In this document: positions 21,778 through 30,878 of the stretch, piece after piece | Position numbering within the stretch: the stretch's first letter is position 1 | Layout of the letters: each line of letters opens with the position of its first letter | Origin: Knufia peltigerae | Taxonomy: Eukaryota > Ascomycota > Eurotiomycetes > Chaetothyriales > Trichomeriaceae | Length of the DNA stretch: 64,000 bases | Direction: 5' to 3' | Assembly: GCA_030247855.1 (NCBI GenBank) | Contig: JAPDRN010000019.1 | Coordinates: forward strand, 248,001-312,000 | Notes under the pieces: model-generated | Told to the model about the DNA's origin: nothing | Seen by the model: only the letters and a program-made list of their open reading frames with translations | The model's database searches: none | Made by a program: the position numbers and the translations under genes

Positions 21778-22529
21778 AAGATGGCGGATCGACTCGGAGA
21801 TGAAAAGAGAGAAACATGTATTCCGTAAGATAGGTGTGTAGTATTCACTTTGCTGTGTGTGAGAACTGTGATCTAAGCCGAAATTGTCTTTTCTTATCTT
21901 CTTTCCCAGTCTTCCGTATTGGGAAGAGAAGTTTCTTATGTTGTTCCCTTGTGAAGACAATTTATGTAGGTACCTAGGTAGTTGTCGGCAACATCGGCAC
22001 TTGTGGAGATTCTCCACAGCTTTGCCCCGGGCTGGTGAAGGCAAGGTAGCCTGTCACGTACTCCGTACCTACAGTACATACGAGACCCAGACCCTCAAGC
22101 CCATACTGTACGTGCTCCCGGAGGTACATCACCGTTCTAGTTATCGAGGCTGAGAACGCTTGATATATGACTGAGTAACCGAGGTAGAGACATTCTTCCC
22201 CCCAATAGTACTCCGTGTCCCCCTTAGTAATCTGCCGACTCTACTCGTATAGGGTGAGATACAAAACAGGGGAACTCGTTAGAATTCCGCAAAACAACTC
22301 GGCTGTTCGGTTCAAGGCCGTCTTTCGTGAAATGGGTGCTTCTGTACTGTACACCCTCCGCATCTAGTCCAAGTGCGATTCAACAAGTGTACATATCTCT
22401 CTCAGACTTTCATATCCCACGGATGTTTTTTCTGTAAAGCACAAGGCACCCTCACTTGCAGCCTCTCTGGGGGGATCATTATATTGAATATTCGCATCGT
22501 TAAACAACTCACATCATTCTATCTCGACA
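21778..22529. other. Intergenic region upstream of CoA ligase gene
   Basis: 752 bp, no gene. Contains TACCTAGGTA (21971-21980) and TACTCCGTA (22059-22067), plus several looser copies of both. Confidence 0.45.
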
Positions 22530-24200
22530 ATGCCTTACAGTTCACCTTTCCCACCTCTAGACATACCCAAACAAAACATCCTTTCATACTTATTCCCCCT
22601 TCACAAACCTTTATCCACAAAGCCACTATGGATGGACTCGAGGGACCCATCCGTGAGTCTGTCGCAGGCGCAAATGTTGTCTTGGATCAAACGGTTCGCC
22701 GTCGGCCTCGACAATCTCGGCGTCAAGGAACAACAGGCGATCATGGTCTTCACGCCCAACACGCTATACGTGCCAGCCATATACCTCGCGAGTGCCGGGT
22801 CTAAGCGCTACTTCACGGGAGCCAACCCCATCTATACGGTCAGCGAGGTCGCCCATCAGATGAAGGCCATCGAGGCTGCCGTCGTCCTGATCCACCCTTC
22901 GTTACTGGAGACGGGCGTAGCTGCGGCAGAAAAAGCCAACATCCCCAAAGACAGACTGTTCATCTTCTCTGAAACGGAAACTTCTCCACGACTTGGTGTA
23001 CAGGACTGGCGGTCGATGCTGGCCTCGGAAGCAGAATCACGGTCGTGGCAATGGGACACGCTGGAGGGTGAGGCCTCCGTCAAGACGATAGCCGCAATCA
23101 ACTTCTCCAGCGGCACCACCGGATTGCCGAAAGGCGTGTGCATCACGCATCACAGCCTCGTGTCCAACGCCGCACAATCCATCTCTACTAAGTTTCAAGG
23201 TACTCCCTACTCGGCGGACAACCCGGGTCCCGAGCGCTGGCTTGCCTTCCTGCCCCTATATCACGCCTACTCGCAGCTCTGGACGATCAACATCGCCTGC
23301 AGACTCCAGGTGCCCGTGTACGTCATGGGCAAGTTCGTGTTCGAAGACTTCCTCGCGTGTATCCAAAAGTACCGGATCACGACGCTCCAACTGGTGCCAC
23401 CGGTGATCGTGATGCTGAGCAAACGACCCGAGACCGCCAAGTACGACATCAGCAGTCTGCGAAACATCATGTGCGGCGCCGCCCCTCTGAAGGCCGAGTT
23501 GCAGAACGAAGTGACGAGACGGTTCGGCATGGTGATTGTACAGGGATGGGGCATGACGGAGACGACGTGCGTCGGCATCATGATGCCGGGAAACACCCAG
23601 GACTCGACCGGGAGTATAGGTTACCTGATCCCCAACACGGAAGCGATGCTGGTCGACGACGACGGCAACGAGGTCACGAAGGAAGGCGAGCCGGGCGAAT
23701 TGTGGCTGAGGGGTCCTCAGATGCTCTTGGGGTATTGGAAGAACGATCAAGCCACAAAGGAGAGCAAGACGGACGACGGATGGTTCAAAACGGGAGACGT
23801 CGGAGTGTGCAGAGAGGGGAACAAGTGGTGGATCGTCGACCGGAAGAAGGAACTTATCAAGGTCAACGGGCTCCAGGTCGCCCCAGCCGAACTGGAGGCT
23901 GTGTTGTTGGAGCACCCCGACGTCGCCGACGCCGCCGCCGTCGGAATCACCGTCCATGACGAGGAACTCCCCAGGGCATATGTCGTTCTTCAGGACCACG
24001 CAAAGGGGAAACTCACAGAGGACGATATCAAAAAGTTCGTCGCTGGCAAAGTGGCCAAGCACAAGCGGCTAGAAGGAGGTGTCAAGTTCATCGACGAGGT
24101 GCCCAAGCTCGCGAGCGGTAAGATTGTGAGGAAGTTGATGAAGGAATGGGCCAAACGTGATGCGAAAGAGGTGGAAGGACAGGTTAGAGCTCGTTTGTAA
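22530..24200 (+). CDS. 4-coumarate-CoA ligase-like acyl-CoA synthetase (AMP-binding)
   Basis: Single exon, 556 aa. Adenylation motifs are in order: FSSGTTGLPKGV (P-loop, about residue 192), FLPLYHAYSQLW, LRNIMCGAAPLKAEL, VIVQGWGMTETT, GELWLRGPQML, WFKTGDVG, the hinge WIVDRKKELIKVNGLQVAP, and LASGKIVRK with the catalytic Lys near residue 530. This is the 4CL-like ANL class, which activates carboxylic acids as acyl-AMP and then acyl-CoA. The last three residues are ARL, a permissible PTS1, so peroxisomal import is likely. The substrate (aromatic, fatty or secondary-metabolite acid) is not determined. Immediately downstream lies an NmrA-like pseudogene. Confidence 0.93.
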   Translation: MPYSSPFPPLDIPKQNILSYLFPLHKPLSTKPLWMDSRDPSVSLSQAQMLSWIKRFAVGLDNLGVKEQQAIMVFTPNTLYVPAIYLASAGSKRYFTGANPIYTVSEVAHQMKAIEAAVVLIHPSLLETGVAAAEKANIPKDRLFIFSETETSPRLGVQDWRSMLASEAESRSWQWDTLEGEASVKTIAAINFSSGTTGLPKGVCITHHSLVSNAAQSISTKFQGTPYSADNPGPERWLAFLPLYHAYSQLWTINIACRLQVPVYVMGKFVFEDFLACIQKYRITTLQLVPPVIVMLSKRPETAKYDISSLRNIMCGAAPLKAELQNEVTRRFGMVIVQGWGMTETTCVGIMMPGNTQDSTGSIGYLIPNTEAMLVDDDGNEVTKEGEPGELWLRGPQMLLGYWKNDQATKESKTDDGWFKTGDVGVCREGNKWWIVDRKKELIKVNGLQVAPAELEAVLLEHPDVADAAAVGITVHDEELPRAYVVLQDHAKGKLTEDDIKKFVAGKVAKHKRLEGGVKFIDEVPKLASGKIVRKLMKEWAKRDAKEVEGQVRARL

Positions 24201-24309
24201 GGGATTTAGATACATATATACACAGACAACACTTGAAAACTCGTCGCCTACGACCTTTTCGCCAACCCACCACTCGCCCCTTTTTGCTCTCCCGCCAACG
24301 ACTATTGTT

Positions 24310-25190
24310 TTAAAGTGGAAAATACGTGCCTTGACATCTTCACCCGACTCAGATTCGGCTCGGAGTCTTCTCCTCCCTTCTGCCAACACCAAAAACGACG
24401 TCTCGGTGGTTTATTGTGACGTGAACGACCCAGAAAGCATCCACGACGCCTTCAAAGGCTGCACTCACATATTCGCCAACACCTTGTTTCAAGGCGCGGC
24501 TCTTTCAAGTCAAGGAGGTCAAAAGGCAGCTGAGAAGCTTGAATACGACCACGGGATGAATCCTTGTGAGCGCGGCCGCCGACACAAAAAGAAGTAAATT
24601 TCAAAATCATACATACAGACCCATCAAACAAGAAGGTGAGTTTCACACATGCCTTACCACCTGAGGTTATGATAACCACGCACACCGACCATCACTTACA
24701 TCTCCTTGACCGGTCGGTAACTGAAACTAACCCTTTGGGACTCCACAGTTTGATGGTGATGATTATATCATTCGACTACCTTGCCCACCCCGAGGTCACA
24801 CTTTCAATGGCAGGAGATGAAAGTCACAACGTCGGCATTTTTGTAAGAACTATTTTTGAAAGGCCAAAACGGTCTCTGTCCAAACGGATCTCATGTGAAT
24901 CGGAACGCAGATCATGTCGACAATGGGTGGCAGACCTGAACGAGGCCGTACGGTCGCAGGGACTCGAGAAAACATCAATCGCGTTTGAGGGATGTTACCA
25001 TGAAATCAATGGAAGACAGATGGGGTGTCATGGGTAATGAGATAGGACAGATGATGGCCTACATTGGTGATGTGGAAGAGAGGGCTTTTGAAAATACCAG
25101 CGGTCTACCTGAAATCAGTGCGGCAGGACTTCGGAATCGACAAGACCCAGTTGGTGACTGCAAAGGGATTTTACCAGCAGTTTGATTGTG
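24310..25190 (+). pseudogene. NmrA-like NAD(P)-binding protein, decayed copy
   Basis: Fragments of one NmrA-like protein lie in order on the plus strand but in different frames. First (about 24310-24560) come KWKIRALTSSPDSDSA, VVYCDVNDPESIHDAFKGC and HIFANTLF. Then, after a +1 shift near 24560, a segment reads LVSAAADTKRSKF. About 24815-25015 encodes DESHNVGIFVRTIFE and SLSKRISCESERR, resembling the DTGxFVxAIL...LGKRI part of the family. Further frame changes lead to GNEIGQMMAYIGDVEE and a last piece DFGIDKTQLVTAKGFYQQF (to about 25190). The N-terminal glycine-rich dinucleotide motif is absent and several stops interrupt the path. I read this as an inactivated, truncated gene. A mis-assembly could mimic some but not all of the lesions. 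Confidence 0.7.
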
Positions 25191-25706
25191 TCGCGTTATT
25201 GAAAGGAAGTCGACGATGGTGAAAGACGTTTGGGTAAGGCGAGTAGATGATTGGTAGATTGAACACATGTCTCCCATGGAATTCATGTTCCACATACCGA
25301 GTACAGTAAATGGAAATGTACCTTCATGTCTAACACTGCTTTCGTCCGTGCTATACCCAAATATCTCTCCTACCCTTTTCCCGTCCCTCTCGAGATAGTG
25401 GTTCGGTTTCCCCCGAAACGTCACGACCCAGACGGACAATCCGGGGTTTGGTGGGGCCTGCGGCTTTTTGAGGCCCACAAGAGTCGGCCAAACTAATACC
25501 CCATATTTTCGAAGTCCGGTTTGAGGTCCTACGAGGATAGGGCAGTCCCATATTGTGGTTTCTTGCATAAACGTGCCGTTGCGCACATAGTCGACGTTGG
25601 TTCTCAAACCGAGTCGGATCTGTACACCACTCCACTTTCGTCTTTCGTGCATCAGAATCCAGCCAACCTGAGAGCATCGGCAGCGGAATTATCTAACCCG
25701 ACGACC

Positions 25707-26220
25707 ATGTCAGAAACAAATAAAGCGAACAACCACTCTATGGCTGGCTGTGTGAGGACATGGCCAGGCAAACTCCTACGACTGGAAGGGGCATGCTTCG
25801 CCGCAGCGTCCATTTGGGCTTACCGAAGTGGAGGGGGACCATGGTGAATTTTTGCGAGTGGAATATTTGTGCCGGACCTGAGCATGGTCGGTTATTTCTC
25901 AGACCCCGTCACAGGAGCAGCTCTTTACAAAATTGGACACACCGAAACCCTTCCCGTACTGCTTCTCTGCGCCGGTATTGGACAACAAACCCCCAAACTG
26001 GTCAGCATCGCAGCCATCTGGCTGGCACATATCAATTGTAAGTGTTCGCCCCCGACCAGCCTTCCCTGATCGCGGATAAGACAATTCGTCCGGCGTCACT
26101 AAGCGCTTGCTTTTAATGCTGGCAGTTGATAGGATGATTGGTGCTGGACTTAAATATGGTACTGGGTTTAGCGACACACATGTTGGGTTCTGGGATGACT
26201 TTCGAAGACGCAAAATATGA
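25707..26220 (+). pseudogene. DUF4260 membrane protein gene interrupted by one in-frame TGA
   Basis: Exons 25707-26037 and 26126-26220, joined by a GTAAGT...GGCAG intron of 88 nt. Everything else stays in one frame: LLRLEGACFAAASIWAY, PDLSMVGYFSDPVTGAALY, IGHTETLPVLLLCAGIG, SIAAIWLAHIN and, after the splice, FDRMIGAGLKYGTGFSDTHVG. This is the DUF4260 pattern, a small multi-helix integral membrane protein known mainly from bacteria. At 25845-25847 the codon after Trp is TGA. Family members usually have a second Trp here, so TGG to TGA is the simplest explanation. With the stop read through, the product would be about 141 aa. Function of the family is unknown. It could be a recent pseudogene, a sequencing error, or a read-through or recoded stop. 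Confidence 0.68.
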
Positions 26221-26834
26221 GCCGCATCGCATTTCTTGTTGTGACCTGTCTGTCCCGCGAACTTTGCACCGAGTATCAAAAGGTTCAGAAAACAACTACA
26301 CGGCGAAAAAAGGGACCTGACAACGCACGAATATCCAAGACAGCCCCCGACGCGTGCGAACCCAACCTCCCAACGACTGAGAGTCTTGACGGTCGAGAAT
26401 TCATAGTGTGTCACCAGGAAAACTGCAATCTGAGGGAATTGCCCACCCTAACTGAATTCTTGCGTAGTAAAAGGGATGCTATGATATGAGATATAAGAAA
26501 GCTGAACCGAGCGGTCTTTCTGAGACGGCCGTGGACATCAGAGGTCCAGAAAGAGCCAGATTCTGGTCCTTGTGAGCGGAAGAAACAGTGAGGATCGCAC
26601 AATGGGTGAATCACGGTTCCGGGCATATATATTTCAGATCTATTCGTCGTCTCCGTATACCCGTTGTACTTTGTTCCGTTATAAATACTTCCCCGTGAGT
26701 GGGTATCTCGTAAACAGTACAAATTTCCCCCCCAATACCCTTGGGTTCAGGTTCCTTGGGAGTGCCACAAACACAGCACTCACTGACACACTTTGAGAGA
26801 AGATTGCAGTCATCATCATCATCATCATCGGCAT
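26221..26834. other. Intergenic region, with ATC microsatellite
   Basis: No gene. An imperfection-free (CAT)n run covers 26811-26829, just downstream of the CPD1 stop codon. Confidence 0.5.
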
Positions 26835-27482
26835 TCACACCAACCCTTTTGCCATCCTCCACATGACCCAGGGACAATCTCTGGCGGCGATCGGCTCCCA
26901 CTCGCTGATGGCCTTGCTCGTGTCGACCAACACCAACTTTGCCCCCATGGCCAAAGTCCCACCACAGCAGTCGAACAGACTACCCAGTTCGAAGCCCAAT
27001 TGCAACTCGATCAGGCCGAGTTTCTTCTCGACGTCACCCTTGGGTACGTCGCCGTAGAACAAACTCAAATGAGGTAGATACTCGTCTTCTGCCCACTTTT
27101 GAGCTTCGCTCTCCGAGATAGCGAGGCCCTGTCGCCGACAAGCGGCGGCGAATTTGACGAGGTTGTCGTCCTTGCGGGTGCGGATGGTGACTTTTTTGAA
27201 AAATGGCTCCCCAGCCTCGAGTTGTTCGAGTTCGACCGTCACTTCGTCCGTTTCGCGTTTGAATTCGGGAAGGGTCAAGTTGTCAAGCCATTCTTGCGGC
27301 GATGATGAGTTTCCATACGTCTTGGCCGGGTCGACGTCCGATGTTATCGTCACATGGGGGATGAAATTGTTCTTGGGCGAGTGGGGAAAGTCGGAGGGCA
27401 ATGTGTTTGAGATGAGATCTTTCAGCGACTTGTTGAATGCGTGGTCGTCGCTGGGCGCGATGAGCCAGAGTGAGGAGTGCAT
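26835..27482 (-). CDS. CPD1: 2',3'-cyclic-nucleotide 3'-phosphodiesterase (CPDase)
   Basis: Started at the ATG at 27482, the product is 215 aa. The frame continues upstream to a TTG (27581) but the upstream residues do not resemble the family, whose proteins begin with a xSSLWL segment as here. The two H-x-T/S tetrapeptides of the 2H phosphoesterase fold are HVT (43-45) and HLS (138-140). The enzyme hydrolyses ADP-ribose 1'',2''-cyclic phosphate or nucleoside 2',3'-cyclic phosphates, end products of tRNA splicing. A single exon, cytosolic by lack of signals. The pair of histidine motifs and the length make the call firm. Confidence 0.9.
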   Translation of the reverse strand: MHSSLWLIAPSDDHAFNKSLKDLISNTLPSDFPHSPKNNFIPHVTITSDVDPAKTYGNSSSPQEWLDNLTLPEFKRETDEVTVELEQLEAGEPFFKKVTIRTRKDDNLVKFAAACRRQGLAISESEAQKWAEDEYLPHLSLFYGDVPKGDVEKKLGLIELQLGFELGSLFDCCGGTLAMGAKLVLVDTSKAISEWEPIAARDCPWVMWRMAKGLV

Positions 27483-28053
27483 CTCGTCTTGCAAGGCACA
27501 GTCAAAAACAGTTCGCACGAGTGTGAATACGATTACTGGTACCGGTAGACAAGGAAGCTCAGGTGGGTATATGGTCGTCAACTGTCGTTTCTTGAGAACT
27601 ATTTTATATCGTCGGTTTCGTCACGTGCTCCAGGTTGCAGGAAGAGGGAGGAGGAGATGGAGGAAGATTAATGGAGCGAGTGAGCATGAGTGAGCTCAAG
27701 CAGGTTGTCACATTTATCAACGTTCAAAGGAATAGAGAAAAAGATTAGTAAACTTCTGTCGACGATGGAGAGGAGTTCGTGTCAGCATTTCCCATCGGCT
27801 CAAAGGAATTCATACGTAATGTTCTGACTTTCTTCCATCTACGTACAAAGATTACTCTATACAGTACAGCGTAGACAATGCTAATTGTTGCGTCGAGTCA
27901 AGTACGAGTAGAATACAAACCATGATAATTGAACAAGTAATCAATGTCGAAAAGCATTGTACGAAGCCTCTGGACTTTTGTATTCCGTACGCATTGCGGT
28001 TTTTTCAGAATACATGACTATGACTAGGTACCTTGGTAATCCCTCCAAACAAT
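27483..28053. other. Intergenic region CPD1 / CEF1
   Basis: 571 bp, no gene. Contains the CPD1 promoter and CEF1 3' end; a CACGTG core occurs at about 27622. Confidence 0.45.
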
Positions 28054-30402
28054 TTAAGCATGGCCATTTACACCGTTTACAGGCAACGGGATTTGAGAAT
28101 CCAGCTCTCGTAACTCGTCCCTGATAGCTCGATAGTCTTCTTGAGCTTCGCGTTCTCTTCGGCTCACCAGGTTCACATCGTCCCTCAATCTCTCGAGTTG
28201 TACCGCGAGTCCCGCATCCTCACCAATCTGCAAGGCTCTGAAAGCCTCTAGTTGGCCTTGTTGTTCCTCAATCTGTGCATAAACATTGGTGATCTTCTGT
28301 TTCAATGTCTTCTGTCGAGCTTGGTAGCCTCCTAGATGCAGCGCAAGCTTCTTCTCCAGCTTGTTGCCACCTTCAGCCGCCGCCAGCAGATTCTTGTTGG
28401 CTACTTTGAAGGCAGCTTGGTATTCTTCAGGCGTGGTATCGTCCGTGAATCTCAGAGGGAGGGCGTCACGGTCACTGCTGCCAGAGTAGAGAGCTTCGAC
28501 AGCAGATATGTACAATTCCTGTTCGGCCTCGTCACAAGCTTCTTCCAATTCTTGTCGGGCCTGAGCAAGGACATCATCCGATATCGTGGTCAGTTTTGGA
28601 GGCTTGCCGAGAACCTTTGAGCCAGGGAGTGGATATTCCAACGCATCCTGCGCCATCAATAGAGCGGCTTCTTCGGCAATCATCGCTTGAATAGGGTCGG
28701 TTATTGACAAGGCTTCTGAAGCAAGGGAGTTGTAGTCAACAATCCTCGGTCGAGGTAGCGATCTTTGATAGACTTGGGTCTGACGTTTGAAATCGGCCGC
28801 TGCAGCAGCCTCCCGAGCTTCCTTCTCACGTCGGTCTATCTCGGCTTGGTCTTCTCGTTCGGTCTTGGCCTGAGCTGCTGCCTCTTCTTGTTCTGATGGC
28901 AGTACTTCGAGCTCCCAGTCCGTTTCCTTTGGTCTGGGCAGCGAAGCAAGTTTCGCCCTCAGTGAATGCTTTGCTGCATTCTCAGCTAGCCGAAGATCGC
29001 GTGGTGTCTGGCTCACTAGTTGTCGTTCCCCTTTCTCGTTGATGGTGAAATTATCTCTGGGCGTGCGTAATGGGGTGGCGCCAGGAATTTGACCGCCTGG
29101 TCCTCCTTGACGGAAAGGTGTCGCCATAGGATTAGGCGTCACCATCTCGTTCCTTCGTGGAGCGATGCCATCAAACCCTGTTGATCCAGTGCCCTCAATC
29201 AAGGGTGTATTCTCGCCACCAAGTAGAGACGACTGTGTTTCAGTCATGGCTCGGATATTTCTGATTTCATTTGCGATATGATCTTCTTGTGCCGGCGCTC
29301 GAGGAGTTCGAATGGGGGTAGCACCGACCATATTCGAGTAACTGGACACTAGGCCACGATCATCATCACCATCCTCTCCCGCGGCTTTTATCGCTCTATC
29401 GCCTGCCATGCCCATTTTGACAATCTCTTCCAGTTCGCCCTCGCTGACTTGAGGAGCTGGCAGATTCAGTGCTCTGCGCTTGCTTCGCTGCTCGGCTTCA
29501 CGAATCCGTTGCATCTGACCAGCTTTGGCAGCAGCAGCCATAGCTGCAGAGGATGAATTGTCCTTTCCTTGCTTCTGTCGTTTGGAGTCAAGATTGTCTT
29601 CAGGATCCCCTTGTCTCTTTCTCGCAAGTTGTTGTTTCCTAGGATCAAACATTTCTCGTTCCCTCTCATTCTTGACCTCTTCTTCCTGAGTGTCGTAGAA
29701 ACCAGGCGCAGCTTGTTTCTCAAACGGTATATCTGCATTGTAGTCCATCTCACCCTTCTTGCGAGTTGTAATCTTGATATTGATGCCTGCATTTTTCAAC
29801 TCACGGCGCTTCTGGAGCACAGCCAACCGACGAGACTCTTCCAGTTGTCTTTCCCGAGCCTTTCGTTTCGCCTTTTTTCCCTGTGTGTTTGCTAAACGTG
29901 CTCTTGCTTCACTAAGCATCTCCTTTTCGTCCTCGTCGAGGTCGATGGTATCGGGCCTCGCAGGCTTGGATTCAGGGTCCGGATCCAGCTCCCCTGGCCG
30001 TAGTCTTCGGACCTGGTCCCCAGTAGGTGCAGCTGTTTCGCCACCCTCTGGTCCCCCAAGTCCAAGCTCATCATTCTCGCGGGCTTCAGCCTCGTCCAAG
30101 AGTCTCTGGTAGCGCTCAAGACATTGAGTGGCAGTTCGGCCGACGATAGGTGCGATTGTGCGCCATTGTGTTGGCATCACTTTCGCCAGGTGCAACAACT
30201 TCTCGTCCTCTTCCTTGGACCACTCGATCTTGCGAATACCTGGATCCAGCCATTCTGTCCATCTTGCCTTGCATTGTTTCGGTGTCTTTCGTGCTAACAA
30301 GGACGAGACCCGCGCCCACTGATTTAGACCATATTTCGACACCGAGGCTTTGAGGATTTCATCCTCTATATTGGTCCAGACACCCCCCTTGACTACAGGC
30401 AT
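28054..30402 (-). CDS. CEF1: Pre-mRNA-splicing factor CEF1 / CDC5 (Myb type)
   Basis: Single exon, 782 aa. Two N-terminal Myb/SANT repeats cover about residues 5-105: KGGVWTNIEDEILKASVSKY...QCKARWTEWLDP and IEWSKEEDEKLLHLAKVMP...QCLERYQRLL. Then comes a basic charged region (KKAKRKARERQLEESRRLA), several TPxR/GATPxRTP sites of the kind phosphorylated in CDC5L, and C-terminal coiled coils. CEF1/CDC5 is a core scaffold of the Prp19 (NineTeen) complex that stabilises the active spliceosome. Length agrees with fungal orthologues. It is divergent from NOP53. Confidence 0.96.
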   Translation of the reverse strand: MPVVKGGVWTNIEDEILKASVSKYGLNQWARVSSLLARKTPKQCKARWTEWLDPGIRKIEWSKEEDEKLLHLAKVMPTQWRTIAPIVGRTATQCLERYQRLLDEAEARENDELGLGGPEGGETAAPTGDQVRRLRPGELDPDPESKPARPDTIDLDEDEKEMLSEARARLANTQGKKAKRKARERQLEESRRLAVLQKRRELKNAGINIKITTRKKGEMDYNADIPFEKQAAPGFYDTQEEEVKNEREREMFDPRKQQLARKRQGDPEDNLDSKRQKQGKDNSSSAAMAAAAKAGQMQRIREAEQRSKRRALNLPAPQVSEGELEEIVKMGMAGDRAIKAAGEDGDDDRGLVSSYSNMVGATPIRTPRAPAQEDHIANEIRNIRAMTETQSSLLGGENTPLIEGTGSTGFDGIAPRRNEMVTPNPMATPFRQGGPGGQIPGATPLRTPRDNFTINEKGERQLVSQTPRDLRLAENAAKHSLRAKLASLPRPKETDWELEVLPSEQEEAAAQAKTEREDQAEIDRREKEAREAAAAADFKRQTQVYQRSLPRPRIVDYNSLASEALSITDPIQAMIAEEAALLMAQDALEYPLPGSKVLGKPPKLTTISDDVLAQARQELEEACDEAEQELYISAVEALYSGSSDRDALPLRFTDDTTPEEYQAAFKVANKNLLAAAEGGNKLEKKLALHLGGYQARQKTLKQKITNVYAQIEEQQGQLEAFRALQIGEDAGLAVQLERLRDDVNLVSRREREAQEDYRAIRDELRELDSQIPLPVNGVNGHA

Positions 30403-30878
30403 GTTGAAGGCGTCACAGGGGTCGGAGGGAGGTTAGAACAATGTGATCCTTGAAAGTCGCAAATCAAGAGCACACAGGCCGATCTTAAAATCTTCAAACA
30501 TCAAGAGTGGTTCGTCAGACAGAATATTCAGACAAAGATTGCACTCAAAGTGTGACTTGTGGCTTCTTAACTCCCGGTCTGACAACCAAGTCTCCCCACA
30601 TGCTAGGTCGCTGCGAGATCACGTGAAAACTGCGTCAATTCGCGCTGCTTTTAACAACAGCTTCCAGCTGTTTCATCTGAGTTAGGCAAGGGTATGTTTG
30701 GATTTTCCCGTTTGGCCCGAGGCCGATTAAGCAGCAAGTAGATTTCGGACCCGCTAGCGCCTGCGGAGAAATCACATTTGTGAACGCGGCAACTTTTTTT
30801 TTTTGAAGATTGAACGATAACGTGGAAAGCCACCATGCAAAATTGAAGAGTGACAACAGAATATCAAAAATCTACAGA
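30403..30878. promoter_or_regulatory. Bidirectional promoter CEF1 / NOP53
   Basis: 476 bp between divergent starts of two essential nuclear genes. It holds ATCACGTGA at 30618-30626, a palindromic E-box of the type bound by Cbf1-like bHLH factors in fungi, and an 11-T run at 30794-30804 close to the NOP53 side, which may exclude nucleosomes. Motif functions are inferred from other fungi. Confidence 0.5.

Noticed and set aside
23256..24062. 268-codon minus-strand ORF opposite the CoA ligase
   Set aside because: Antisense of conserved adenylation motifs; composition driven by G/C-ending codons.
25059..25652. 197-codon minus-strand ORF
   Set aside because: It starts at a non-ATG codon, overlaps the plus-strand NmrA pseudogene, and shows no family signal.
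26811..26829. (CAT)n run as a CRISPR-like or functional repeat
   Set aside because: A plain trinucleotide microsatellite without spacers.
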